This document shows, piece by piece, positions 9,054-18,199 of a DNA stretch of 64,000 nt; the stretch's first letter is position 1, and each line of letters opens with the position of its first letter. A program made the position numbers and the translations under genes. The notes under the pieces are model-generated. The model worked only from the letters and a program-made list of their open reading frames with translations. It was not told the origin of the DNA and searched no databases. The stretch is from Cytophagales bacterium WSM2-2 (GTDB taxonomy: Bacteria; Bacteroidota; Bacteroidia; Cytophagales; Cyclobacteriaceae), in contig BNHL01000001.1 in the NCBI GenBank assembly GCA_015472025.1, positions 4,824,001 through 4,888,000 on the forward strand. Reading direction: 5' to 3'.

Positions 9054-10479
9054 TCGAATATTCAAATACGTATTTACAGGCAGCATTGCTTTGCTATTAG
9101 CTGCCTGTAGTGTACCGACTGTAGTTCAGAAAGCGGAAAACAATAAAACTCCGGAGAACTATCGCGGTGCACCAACGGACTCACTCAATGCCGTCCAGGT
9201 TAAATGGAAGGAATTCTTTTCAGACCCGTACCTGACTGCTTTGATAGACACTGCCCTGAGGAACAACCAGGAGCTGAACATCATGTTGCAAAGCATCAAC
9301 ATTGCCAACAATGAAGTGCGTGCACGAAAAGCAGCCTACCTGCCTTTCGTCAACATCGGAGGCGGAGCCGGATTTGATAAATCTGGCAGGTTTACGAGAC
9401 AGGGCGCCATTGATGATGGAATCGATATTGAGAATGGAAAAAGGATACCTGATGTTTTACCAGATTATTTGTTAGCTGCGAATGTTTCCTGGGAAGTAGA
9501 TATCTGGAAGAAGTTGCGGAATTCAAGAAAGGCGGCTGTTTTTAGTTACCTCTCTTCAACTGCAGGGAAAAATTTCATGGTGACACATCTCATTGCTGAA
9601 ATCGCAAGCTCATTTTATGAACTGATGGCATTGGATAATCAACTATTCATTCTAAAGCAGAATATTGAAATTCAACAGAATGCCCTTGACATTGTGAAGC
9701 TGGAAAAAACGGCTGCCAAAGTAACGGAATTGGCTGTTCGCCGGTTCGAAGCTGAAGTTCTCAAAAATCAGAGTCGCATTTACCATATTCAGCAGGCAAT
9801 CATTGAGGCAGAAAACAAGATCAATTTCCTTGTTGGACGTTTCCCAAGACCCATCCAACGAAATTCTTGGACACTGATTGATATGCACATGGATTCCATT
9901 CGTGCCGGTATACCATCTCAGTTGTTACGAAACCGTCCTGATGTTAAACAAGCAGAATTGGATTTAGCAGCTGCTAAACTGGATGTGAAAGTGGCTAGGG
10001 CTAACTTTTATCCAACGCTCAATATTACCGGGGCAATAGGTCTCGAAGCTTTTAACCCGACTTACCTGGTGAGTAAACCGGAATCGATGATGTATAATTT
10101 AGGTGCTGGTCTATTTGGACCACTTATTAACAGGAACGCCATCAAGGCAACTTACTACAGTGCAAATTCGCGTCAGATACAGGCTGCATTCAACTATGAG
10201 CGCTCCATCCTGAACGCTTACATTGAAGTAGCCAATCAGTTGGCGAATATCGATAACCTGAAGAAAAGCTATGACCTGAGAGCGAAGCAGGTAGAGACAC
10301 TTACAAAATCCATTGATATTTCCACTCGTCTTTTCAAATCAGCGCGTGCCGACTACATGGAAGTGTTGTTAGTACAACGCGATGCATTGGAATCAAAATT
10401 CGAGCTGGTAGAAACGAAGCTGCAACAGTTAAACGCCAGGGTAAGTATCTACCAGGCACTGGGTGGCGGATGGAATTAG
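9043..10479 (+). CDS. TolC/OprM-type outer-membrane efflux lipoprotein (NodT family)
   Basis: About 478 residues from the ATG at 9043, which overlaps the permease stop by 11 bp and suggests translational coupling. The N-terminus is a lipoprotein signal (FTGSIALLLAACSV). Two outer-membrane-efflux repeats are visible, each with a long alpha-helical hairpin: the first near QELNIMLQSINIANNEVRARKAAYLPFVNIGG, the second near LLRNRPDVKQAELDLAAAKLDVKVARANFYPTLNITG. The second is the canonical RPD-V-x-A-E motif of the family. It forms the trimeric exit duct across the outer membrane and periplasm. The gene ends the operon; a terminator hairpin follows 24 bp later. Confidence 0.94.
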   Translation: MHTNRIFKYVFTGSIALLLAACSVPTVVQKAENNKTPENYRGAPTDSLNAVQVKWKEFFSDPYLTALIDTALRNNQELNIMLQSINIANNEVRARKAAYLPFVNIGGGAGFDKSGRFTRQGAIDDGIDIENGKRIPDVLPDYLLAANVSWEVDIWKKLRNSRKAAVFSYLSSTAGKNFMVTHLIAEIASSFYELMALDNQLFILKQNIEIQQNALDIVKLEKTAAKVTELAVRRFEAEVLKNQSRIYHIQQAIIEAENKINFLVGRFPRPIQRNSWTLIDMHMDSIRAGIPSQLLRNRPDVKQAELDLAAAKLDVKVARANFYPTLNITGAIGLEAFNPTYLVSKPESMMYNLGAGLFGPLINRNAIKATYYSANSRQIQAAFNYERSILNAYIEVANQLANIDNLKKSYDLRAKQVETLTKSIDISTRLFKSARADYMEVLLVQRDALESKFELVETKLQQLNARVSIYQALGGGWN

Positions 10480-10502
10480 CCTGATCCATTTAACAAATTT
10501 AG

Positions 10503-10541
10503 AAGAGCCATTCTGCAGTCATGTGGAATGGCTCTTTCTTT
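10503..10541 (+). terminator. Intrinsic terminator of the RND efflux operon
   Basis: AAGAGCCATTC (10503-10513) pairs perfectly with GAATGGCTCTT (10526-10536) across a 12-base loop and is followed by a T-rich run. An 11-bp stem directly after the operon's last gene. Confidence 0.85.
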
Positions 10542-10601
10542 GTGCAAAGAAGTATTCTCAGCAAAAAACTTTTGCGTTCTTTGCATTAACCCTAAAAACG
10601 T

Positions 10602-12212
10602 ATGCAGTCCGTTTTCATCCAATACGTCTTTCTTATCCTGATCATTCTCGGTTTAGTGATGATCGCCAATCGGCTTCGAATAGCCTACCCGATTGTGTTG
10701 GTACTCGGTGGCCTGGTCCTCAGCCTGGCCAGCCCGTTCTCCAACATCACCATCGACCCGGACCTGATCTTTTTCATTTTCCTTCCTCCCCTGCTTTATG
10801 AAGCTGCGTGGCAGACTTCATGGAAAGAGTTCTGGCGTTGGAAGCGTGTGATCATGAGCTTTGCTTTTCCCATTGTCATTCTTACGTCTTGTGTCGTAGC
10901 GGTTTCATCGTATGCGATCATCCCGGGGTTTACACTGGCGCTCGGCTTTTTGCTTGGCGGTATTGTCTCACCTCCTGACGCCATTTCGGCTTCGACTATC
11001 ATGCGACAAGTGAATGCACCGCGGATACTCGTTAATGTATCCGAAGGCGAAAGTCTGCTCAATGATGCTTCATCCCTGATTGTCTTTCGTTTTGCACTGG
11101 TGGCTGTAATCACCGGTCAGTTTAGTTTTTCCCAGGCAGCCGGAAGTTTCTTCCTGGTGATTGTCATGGGCACATTGATAGGTGTGGCCACAGGCCTTGT
11201 TTTCTATGCCATCCATCGTTGGCTGCCTACCACTCCAAGCATCGAAATTGTATTGAGCTTCATCGCACCTTATTGTATGTATTATTTTGCTGAGCGTTTT
11301 CATTTTTCCGGAGTACTTGCGGTGGTAGCAGGCGGTCTTTTGCTTTCGAGCCAGCGCCAGAAGATGCTCACGTACCAGGGACGCGTGCAGGGAGCAAACG
11401 TATGGTCGACTATCGGTTTTGTTTTAAACGGAGTTGTGTTCTTACTTATCGGGCTTCAACTACCTTCGATCACAAGCCAGGTTGAGGAAGTGAGTATTGC
11501 GCAAGCCATCGGTTACGGCCTTGCCATATCATTAGTGCTGATCATTGCGCGAATGCTCAGCACCCTCGGGGCTGCTCAGTTCACCCGGTTCATGGCGAAT
11601 TTCATCACTGTTGCCCAACGTAATCCCGGCTGGAAAATTCCGGTCATATTCGGTTGGTCAGGTATGCGTGGGGTGGTTTCACTCGCAGCCGCACTGAGCA
11701 TCCCGGTCCTTGCCGAAGGACATCCCTTTCCCTACCGGAACCTCATCTTGTTCATCACATTCATCGTGATTTTGGTGACGCTCGTTGTCCAGGGACTCAC
11801 ACTCCCTTGGCTCATCCGTACTTTAAAACCTGAGAACCGACTCGAGACTATGACTGAGCATGAACAGGAAGTTATCATTCAAAAGAAGATCGCGCACATC
11901 TCAGTTAAATACCTGGACGAAAAATACGTGAAGGAGCTGGGAGGAAATGAGCACTTCAACAATCTCTACTCGCGGCTTAAAATTGACCTTGCTTATTTCA
12001 GCCAGGGTCATGAATCGATCAGGCATACCGACAGAAATTCTCCCGGCAACTTTCAGCGCATTTATCTCGAAGTACTTGAACAACAGCGGGCCATGCTCAA
12101 CAAAATAAATCACAACCTCGAATTTGATGAAGAGCTGATCCGGAAATATCTATCGCTGATCGACATGGAAGAATTCAAAATCCGGGAGAAGTTATTGCCG
12201 GATAGTCAATAA
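10602..12212 (+). CDS. CPA1-family Na+/H+ antiporter (NhaP-like)
   Basis: 536 residues with about a dozen hydrophobic segments in the first 410 residues, then a hydrophilic C-terminal cytoplasmic tail of about 120 residues. The ion-binding region is GFLLGGIVSPPDAISASTIMRQ in the first half, followed by SEGESLLNDASSLIVFRFAL, whose N-D pair matches the transport core of NhaP/CPA1 exchangers. A later helix carries GWSGMRGVVSLAAALSIPVL, the conserved G-x-R-G-V-x-S-L-A motif with the essential arginine. It exchanges Na+ (or K+) for H+ across the inner membrane. It is monocistronic, after the efflux terminator. Confidence 0.92.
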   Translation: MQSVFIQYVFLILIILGLVMIANRLRIAYPIVLVLGGLVLSLASPFSNITIDPDLIFFIFLPPLLYEAAWQTSWKEFWRWKRVIMSFAFPIVILTSCVVAVSSYAIIPGFTLALGFLLGGIVSPPDAISASTIMRQVNAPRILVNVSEGESLLNDASSLIVFRFALVAVITGQFSFSQAAGSFFLVIVMGTLIGVATGLVFYAIHRWLPTTPSIEIVLSFIAPYCMYYFAERFHFSGVLAVVAGGLLLSSQRQKMLTYQGRVQGANVWSTIGFVLNGVVFLLIGLQLPSITSQVEEVSIAQAIGYGLAISLVLIIARMLSTLGAAQFTRFMANFITVAQRNPGWKIPVIFGWSGMRGVVSLAAALSIPVLAEGHPFPYRNLILFITFIVILVTLVVQGLTLPWLIRTLKPENRLETMTEHEQEVIIQKKIAHISVKYLDEKYVKELGGNEHFNNLYSRLKIDLAYFSQGHESIRHTDRNSPGNFQRIYLEVLEQQRAMLNKINHNLEFDEELIRKYLSLIDMEEFKIREKLLPDSQ

Positions 12213-12246
12213 AGTTAAGCAGTATAGTAGCTTGCTTGGGGCGATC

Positions 12247-12771
12247 TTATTTTTCCAGGATACCCTTCAACGTTGAAAGACTTGCATCCATGTCTTTGGC
12301 AAGCATCTTTTCAATCATGGGTACCATGATGTTCATCGGGTATTTCATGGCACTGGCATTACTCCAGGTAACTTTGGTTTGAGATTCCGAGATAGAGTCT
12401 GTTGCCAGATTTGCAAAGGCTACTCCCGGAAAAGGTCTTACAAAACGAATTTCCGTATCGATTTTTTTCCCTTCTATAATGGCCTTAATCTCTTGTTCAC
12501 CTTCCCCGGCTTTCTTATTCCCATTCCATCCATAAATAAACCCAACGGTTCCGTCTATGCCTTTGAATTCTCTTTTCATATCCGGGTCAACCATTACCCA
12601 CTTGTTGAAATTGTCCTGGTTTTTGAGCTGCTTCAGGTAGTCAAATACCTTTTGGCTGGGAGCATCGATGATGACCTCCCGGTTAATCGTGTATTCCTTC
12701 CTCATGAGAAGAGCGATGACTAAGAACAAGGCTAAGATGCCTGCAAGGACATATAAAATGATGAGAAGCAT
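12247..12771 (-). CDS. Membrane-anchored SRPBCC-family protein
   Basis: 174 residues. Residues 1-25 form one hydrophobic helix (LIILYVLAGILALFLVIALL), then the body has the START/Bet v1-like pattern: EVIIDAPSQKVFDYLKQL near residues 32-50, which is the typical opening strand and helix, and a long C-terminal helix (MNIMVPMIEKMLAKDMDASLSTLKG). Such proteins form a hydrophobic pocket and are often annotated as polyketide cyclase-like, but most have no known ligand. It reads the same way as the following NTF2-like gene, 48 bp away. I infer no specific function. Confidence 0.8.
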   Translation of the reverse strand: MLLIILYVLAGILALFLVIALLMRKEYTINREVIIDAPSQKVFDYLKQLKNQDNFNKWVMVDPDMKREFKGIDGTVGFIYGWNGNKKAGEGEQEIKAIIEGKKIDTEIRFVRPFPGVAFANLATDSISESQTKVTWSNASAMKYPMNIMVPMIEKMLAKDMDASLSTLKGILEK

Positions 12772-12797
12772 TTAGGTCTTCGTTGTAGTTATTGATT

Positions 12798-12819
12798 TGT
12801 CAAACTGAGCCTGTCGAAG
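12798..12819 (-). repeat. Extragenic repeat CTTCGACAGGCTCAGTTTGACA
   Basis: The minus strand reads CTTCGACAGGCTCAGTTTGACA, ending directly at the stop of the NTF2-like gene. From memory, CTTCGACA-GGCTCAG-type sequences are common dispersed intergenic elements in bacteria, including Bacteroidota. Only one copy is visible here. Confidence 0.45.
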
Positions 12820-13248
12820 TTACTGAACACTCACGGCCTGTCTCCCCATCAGTTTCCATTCATTCTTTTCTTTTATCCACACCAGCATCATGCTGAAATC
12901 CAGGTTGGTCACAGTACCGTCTTTCTTGTTTTCCTTGGCTTTAAACAAATAGCGCACAATCGCGGTCTTGTCTTCAATGAATACTTTGATATTTGAGACC
13001 AGCGTATCTGTATAAATTGATTTGTTACGGCCAATCCCTTTGATCAGTTCGCTCCTGTTCTGAAGATTGCCATGAGAGTGTCCGTAGGAAACAGTTTTGG
13101 CAAGCAGCTTCTCCAGGGTCACAGTATCTTTAGTGCCGAATATGGTGCGGCTGAGTAAGTATGTTTTTTTGGTGAGTTCTTTTTCATCGCTTTGCGCACT
13201 GGCAACAGAAACAAAAAAAAGAACCACAAGTAGGAAGCTATATTTCAT
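12820..13248 (-). CDS. Exported NTF2-like (DUF4440/SnoaL-type) protein
   Basis: About 142 residues from the ATG at 13248; a GTG lies one codon earlier. The N-terminus MKYSFLLVVLFFVSVASAQ is a clear signal peptide. The mature part has an NTF2-like cone pattern: LTKKTYLLSRTIFGTKDTVTLEKLLAKTVSYGHSHG, then LIKGIGRNKSIYTDTLVSNIKVFIEDKTAIVRYLFKA and DFSMMLVWIKEKNEWKLMGRQAV, which is typical of DUF4440 proteins ending in a strand with W-K-L-x-x-R-Q. No catalytic site is certain, so the protein may bind a small molecule in the periplasm. It lies next to the divergent phospholipase C gene. Confidence 0.72.
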   Translation of the reverse strand: MKYSFLLVVLFFVSVASAQSDEKELTKKTYLLSRTIFGTKDTVTLEKLLAKTVSYGHSHGNLQNRSELIKGIGRNKSIYTDTLVSNIKVFIEDKTAIVRYLFKAKENKKDGTVTNLDFSMMLVWIKEKNEWKLMGRQAVSVQ

Positions 13249-13470
13249 CACGTTTTATTTTGATTTGACGTGAGCGTGAAGTTACTGCAAATTTCAGATT
13301 CACACGAGAGCTATCAGCAAGCAGTACTATCAAAATATTAAATCTTTGAAGCGGTCGTGGTATCAAATGCGGCCTTACTTTGCCTGTGTATTATCCTATT
13401 TTTAAATCCTGAGGGCACAATCGGAATTTAGCTTCCGGTTTCTACATTTACACGACATCAATTTCGCTAT

Positions 13471-15963
13471 ATGGATTCACGCAGGGAATTTTTAAAGAAA
13501 GCTGCACTGCTTTCAGGTGCTGCAGGTATGACCGGTGTTCTTCCCCCCTCTTTGGCAAAAGCATTCGCCATCGATCCAGCTCCCGGTACTACGTGGAAAG
13601 ATGCTGAACACGTGGTGATCCTCATGCAGGAGAACCGGTCGTTCGATCATTGCTACGGATCGCTGCGCGGTGTGCGTGGCTTCAATGATCCGAGGGCGAT
13701 TACCCTGCCCAATAAAAATGCAGTGTGGCTGCAGAGCAACGAAAAAGGAGAAACGTTTGCCCCGTTCCGCCTGAATATCAAAGACACCAATGCCACCTGG
13801 ATGGGATCGCTTCCACACGGTTGGACCGACCAGACCGATGCACGCAATGGTGGCGCCTACAATAGATGGCTGGATGCCAAGAGACCGTGGCAGAAGGAAT
13901 ACAGGCACATGCCGCTCACACTCGGTTACTATAATAGAGAAGATCTGCCGTTCTACTATGCCATGGCTGATGCATTCACGGTCTGTGATCAGAATTTCTG
14001 CTCAAGCCTGACGGGCACAACTCCTAACCGCCTCTACCTCTGGACAGGCAAGACACGCGATGATGACCAAACGGTGCCACGTGTACGCAATGAAGAAGCC
14101 GAGTATAGTACCGAGGCGAGCTGGAAAACTTTTCCGGAGCGGTTGGAGGAAAATAACATCAGCTGGAAAATATATCAGAATGAAGTCAGCATAGGCGTGG
14201 GCTTTGAGGGTGAAGAAGACGCCTGGCTCTCGAACTTCGGCGATAACCCAATTGAGTATTTCACACAATACCAGGTGCGCTTTTTGCTGGCACACATGCA
14301 ATATCTTCCTAAGAAAATTGAATGGCTGCGCAGCGAGATTGCCAAAGGTGAAGAAAAAGCAAAGACCCTTGCTGATGGTGAAGAACTGAAACGGTTAAAT
14401 GCACGGATCGCCTACGGCAAAAGAGAACTGGAAGCTGCGCTCATTCATATCAAGCAGTTTACTCCTGAAAATTATGCGAAGCTGTCGCAGCGGGAAAAGA
14501 ACCTCCATGAGAAAGCGTTCTGTAACAACATCAAAGACCCGGACTACCATACCCTGATGTCGCTGAAATATACGGACAATGGGAAGGAACGTGAAATGAA
14601 AGTTCCGAAAGGCGATGTGTTCCATCAGTTCAGGGAAGATGTGAAAAATGACAAGCTTCCGGCCGTGTCGTGGCTGGTGGCACCTGAGAATTTTTCAGAC
14701 CATCCGGGTGCGCCCTGGTATGGCGCCTGGTATCTCTCAGAAACGATAGATATCCTCACACAAAACCCGGAGGTCTGGAAGAAGACGATCTTCATTCTCT
14801 GCTATGATGAAAATGACGGCTACTTTGATCATGTGCCGCCTTTTGTTCCCCCCACGCCAAACGATCCCCTTTCAGGAAAAGCTTCAGCAGGAATCGACCT
14901 GAATTCAGAATACGTATCACTCGAAGCCGACTTGAAACGCCAGTCGGCAGCTTATGCACGCGGGGGGCCTATCGGGCTAGGCTATCGCGTGCCGTTGGTA
15001 GTGGCATCGCCCTGGAACCGCGGTGGCGCTGTTTGCTCACAGGTATTTGATCATACTTCCATTTTGATGTTTCTCGAAAAATTTCTCACTCACAAAACCG
15101 GGAAGGAAATAAAGGAAACCAACATCAGCGCCTGGAGACGCACGGTATGTGGCGACCTCACGTCTACGTTCACTCCTTACAATGGAGAGAAACATACGCT
15201 TCCGAAATTCCTTGAGCACAACGAGTTTGTGGAGAGCATCCACAAGGCACAATTCAAGCAAATGCCTTCCGGTTTTCATGCATTGACGACTGAAGAAATC
15301 AAACAGGCGAATACAACACCTTCTTCATCGGTGCTCTCGCGCCAGGAGAAAGGAACGCGCACTTCGCGTGCTATTCCTTATGAGTTGTATGCCAACGGGA
15401 AACTTACTGCAAACAAAACGTTTGAGATCAGGTTCGAAGCACGGAAGGATGTGTTTGGAGATCGCGCTGCTGGATCACCTTTTCATGTCTACAACTATGG
15501 TGCTTCCTTTGGCAATCGGGTCTACGCAGTTTCGGCCGGAGATGCTTTGACAGATTCGTGGACAGCTAAAGATTTCAATGGTGACAACTATCATTTTAAG
15601 GTACATGGCCCGAATGGATTTTACCGTGAGTTCAGGGGAAATGTAAGCGATCCATTAGTGGAAGTCTCTTGCGCGTATGAGAAGGATGTGAAGCAAAAGC
15701 TAACAGGGAACATTGAGTTGACCATTATGAACCGCGGTACACAGCCTGTAGACATTACGGTGGCGGATAACTCCTACAAGCAAAGTCCACAAACCAAGAA
15801 ACTGGCTGCTGGTGAAAAGACAACCGTCCGGATTGGCCTGACTAAATCATCGGGCTGGTATGATGCTTCTGTCTCCATCAATGGTAGTACAACTTTCGAG
15901 AACAGGTTTGCTGGTCATGTAGAAACCGGTAATGAAAGTATCAGCGACCCGTTGATGGCCTAA
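13471..15963 (+). CDS. plcN: Tat-exported phosphocholine-specific phospholipase C
   Basis: 830 residues. The N-terminus has a twin-arginine signal (SRREFLKKAALLSGAAGM, residues 3-20). The phosphoesterase domain opens with EHVVILMQENRSFDHCYGSL and FNDPRA, the metal-binding start of the acid phosphatase/phospholipase C superfamily. SDHPGAPWYGAWY and FILCYDENDGYFDHVPPFVPP provide further metal and active-site residues. The last ~220 residues form two C-terminal beta domains of the DUF756 type typical of PlcH/PlcN. The enzyme hydrolyses phosphatidylcholine or sphingomyelin to a diglyceride or ceramide and phosphocholine outside the cytoplasm. The subtype symbol is inferred from family resemblance. 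Phosphate or choline scavenging is a likely role. The gene is monocistronic. Confidence 0.9.
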   Translation: MDSRREFLKKAALLSGAAGMTGVLPPSLAKAFAIDPAPGTTWKDAEHVVILMQENRSFDHCYGSLRGVRGFNDPRAITLPNKNAVWLQSNEKGETFAPFRLNIKDTNATWMGSLPHGWTDQTDARNGGAYNRWLDAKRPWQKEYRHMPLTLGYYNREDLPFYYAMADAFTVCDQNFCSSLTGTTPNRLYLWTGKTRDDDQTVPRVRNEEAEYSTEASWKTFPERLEENNISWKIYQNEVSIGVGFEGEEDAWLSNFGDNPIEYFTQYQVRFLLAHMQYLPKKIEWLRSEIAKGEEKAKTLADGEELKRLNARIAYGKRELEAALIHIKQFTPENYAKLSQREKNLHEKAFCNNIKDPDYHTLMSLKYTDNGKEREMKVPKGDVFHQFREDVKNDKLPAVSWLVAPENFSDHPGAPWYGAWYLSETIDILTQNPEVWKKTIFILCYDENDGYFDHVPPFVPPTPNDPLSGKASAGIDLNSEYVSLEADLKRQSAAYARGGPIGLGYRVPLVVASPWNRGGAVCSQVFDHTSILMFLEKFLTHKTGKEIKETNISAWRRTVCGDLTSTFTPYNGEKHTLPKFLEHNEFVESIHKAQFKQMPSGFHALTTEEIKQANTTPSSSVLSRQEKGTRTSRAIPYELYANGKLTANKTFEIRFEARKDVFGDRAAGSPFHVYNYGASFGNRVYAVSAGDALTDSWTAKDFNGDNYHFKVHGPNGFYREFRGNVSDPLVEVSCAYEKDVKQKLTGNIELTIMNRGTQPVDITVADNSYKQSPQTKKLAAGEKTTVRIGLTKSSGWYDASVSINGSTTFENRFAGHVETGNESISDPLMA

Positions 15964-16249
15964 GCATTACAGTTTTACCTTTTCCCTGCGCCCGTGACGA
16001 GTATGCCCCCAACATGGATCAACCTGGTTACGGCTTGTAGTACGCGATAAGATCAGAGAAAAGAAGCGGCATGAGCAGTGTCAGAAATTACTACGCAGAA
16101 AAACGATCAATCAACTCTTTAGTATTTAATTGGTGAGCCGTGACGCTTGTTCACGGGCATCAAATGCATACGCGAAGCCGGGAACTCCTTCCGAACCAAC
16201 TGCGTTGAATACAAAATTTGCCTTACAAAAACAGGCGTGCATTATTGGT

Positions 16250-17278
16250 ATGAAAAAGAATCTCAGAGATATCCCCTTATCATTTCTTGATCTGGCCAAC
16301 TTTATTCAAGGTGATCAATCCGCGGGAGATGCTTTCAGGCGGAGCGTCACTTTCGCCCAGCATGCAGAAAAGTATGGATACAAGCGTTACTGGTTTGCGG
16401 AACACCACAACATGGAGAGCATTGCATCTGCCGCAACCGCTGTTCTGATCGGCCACATTGCCGAGGGCACGTCAACAATACGGGTGGGATCTGGTGGCAT
16501 CATGTTGCCAAACCATGCTCCGCTTATCATAGCCGAGCAATTTGGTACACTTGAATCTTTGTATCCGGGCCGGATTGATCTGGGCCTCGGACGTGCTCCC
16601 GGCACTGACCAGGCAACAGCCTACGCCTTGCGAAGAAATCTGAGCAGTGATGTTGATGCGTTCCCCAACGATGTTCTGGAGCTTCTGCAATACTTGGGGC
16701 CCGCAGACAAACAGGGAAAGGTAAAAGCTATTCCCGGAATAGGTACCAACGTACCGGTGTGGCTGCTGGGGTCGAGTACATTCAGTGCCCAACTGGCAGC
16801 CAGGCTCGGGCTGCCCTTTGCGTTTGCGTCTCACTTTGCTCCTGCCCAATTATTCCCCGCTCTTCAAATCTATCGTTCAGCGTTCAAGCCCTCTGCTTTT
16901 CTCAAAGAACCCTATAGCATGGCCTGTGTAAATGTCATTGCAGCAGACAGTGACAAAGAGGCCCAGCACCTGGCCACCTCGGCTTATCAACTGGTACTCG
17001 GATTAATTCGCAACAACAGAAAGCCGCTGGCACCGCCAACGGATAGCATGGACCTGCTTTGGAGTCCGGAAGAACGTGCAGCTGTAAACCAGATGTTCTA
17101 CTACTCCTTTGTTGGAGGCACGGATACGCTGGCAACGGAACTGTCATCTTTTGCTAAAGACACAAACATAGATGAGTTAATGATAACAACTCATGTGTTC
17201 GATGTAAGTGCAAAGCTCCACTCACTCGAGCTTACAGCTTCTTTATTTAGTACAAACAAAGTGGGATCATTGGTGTAG
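16250..17278 (+). CDS. LLM-class flavin-dependent oxidoreductase
   Basis: About 342 residues from the ATG at 16250; a GTG-headed extension from 16130 lacks family similarity. The luciferase-like fold is shown by [11 protein letters not shown] near the start, [22 protein letters not shown] (the E-H-H signature), [41 protein letters not shown], and [29 protein letters not shown]. This is the group of short FMN-dependent monooxygenase-like proteins common in bacteria, usually of unknown substrate. It binds reduced flavin and acts in the cytosol. The interrupted Crp/Fnr gene begins 68 bp downstream, so the two may once have been a regulator-target pair. Confidence 0.88.
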   Translation: MKKNLRDIPLSFLDLANFIQGDQSAGDAFRRSVTFAQHAEKYGYKRYWFAEHHNMESIASAATAVLIGHIAEGTSTIRVGSGGIMLPNHAPLIIAEQFGTLESLYPGRIDLGLGRAPGTDQATAYALRRNLSSDVDAFPNDVLELLQYLGPADKQGKVKAIPGIGTNVPVWLLGSSTFSAQLAARLGLPFAFASHFAPAQLFPALQIYRSAFKPSAFLKEPYSMACVNVIAADSDKEAQHLATSAYQLVLGLIRNNRKPLAPPTDSMDLLWSPEERAAVNQMFYYSFVGGTDTLATELSSFAKDTNIDELMITTHVFDVSAKLHSLELTASLFSTNKVGSLV

Positions 17279-17346
17279 TTCAGGTAGTCACTCGTGGCAT
17301 TCCCGGCGTCTTTGCACCTTTATGTGAAAGATATAACTTCGAATAA

Positions 17347-17946
17347 ATGAGGTCTCCTGCATTCGATATGATCGTCCGCAATATGACGGAAGTTGTGCCG
17401 CTTGACGATCAGGAAATCGATGTGTTATTATCATTGGTGGAAGCCAGGTCGTTCCGATAAAAGGAATTTGTGCTTCGGGCTGGTGAGCTTTGTCGCTACG
17501 AGACTTTTGTAACCGAAGGGTGCCTGAAAGTTTTTTATACGGACATGGACGGAGCGGAACATAATGTGAAGTTCGCCCCGGAAAACTGGTGGTCACTCGA
17601 TCTCGAAAGTTTTGCCATGCAAACAGACGCATTTTATTCTATCCAAGCTCTGGAAGATACTACATGTCTCCAAATCAGCAAGTTTAACCACGACCTGCTC
17701 TACGAGAAAATACCCAAGCTAGAGAAGTTTGCCCGGCTGCGCTACCAGCATTCTTACATTTTGCTACAACACCGGATGACACAAAGTTTGTTCTCGACTG
17801 CAGAAGAGAGATATGATGCATTTACTCAAAAGTACCCGGGGCTTGAACTTCGGATCCCTCAAAAAGATATAGCGTCTTATCTAGGCATTACTCCTGAGTT
17901 CCTCAGCATGCTGCGCAAGAAAAGATCTAAAGCCACGATTTCTTAA
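17347..17946 (+). pseudogene. Crp/Fnr-family regulator interrupted by an in-frame stop codon
   Basis: Reading from the ATG at 17347 gives a normal Bacteroidota Crp/Fnr-like protein of 199 codons, but codon 38 (17458-17460) is TAA. Before it stands DQEIDVLLSLVEARSFR and straight after it, in the same frame, KEFVLRAGELCRYETFVTEG, the usual cyclic-nucleotide-binding-like barrel opening. The remainder is intact: FAPENWWSLDLESF, the helical linker, and the winged helix IPQKDIASYLGITPEFLSMLRKK. One base change (for instance AAA or CAA to TAA) explains the stop. Restart at the GTG at 17470 would give a 158-residue protein lacking the first strands. It may be a recent pseudogene, a sequencing error or a shortened but working protein. 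Confidence 0.75.
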
Positions 17947-18199
17947 ACTTCCCTTTATTTCCTTAAAGATCAGGAGGACTCTCGCGGATAATTTGAAGCG
18001 GATTTATACGTAGCTATCTATCGAACTGAATTTTTTTCTCGCCTGATTATGAGCGACACCTGGCAGGAAGTCCAAACCCGTGATACAAATTGATACAATT
18101 TGTCGTAACTGTGATTCATGGAACCTATCTCACATAAAAATGAACAGCATTGATAGCTGACCGATCCACCAGGTCAGCATATTGACAGCAAATAACAAA

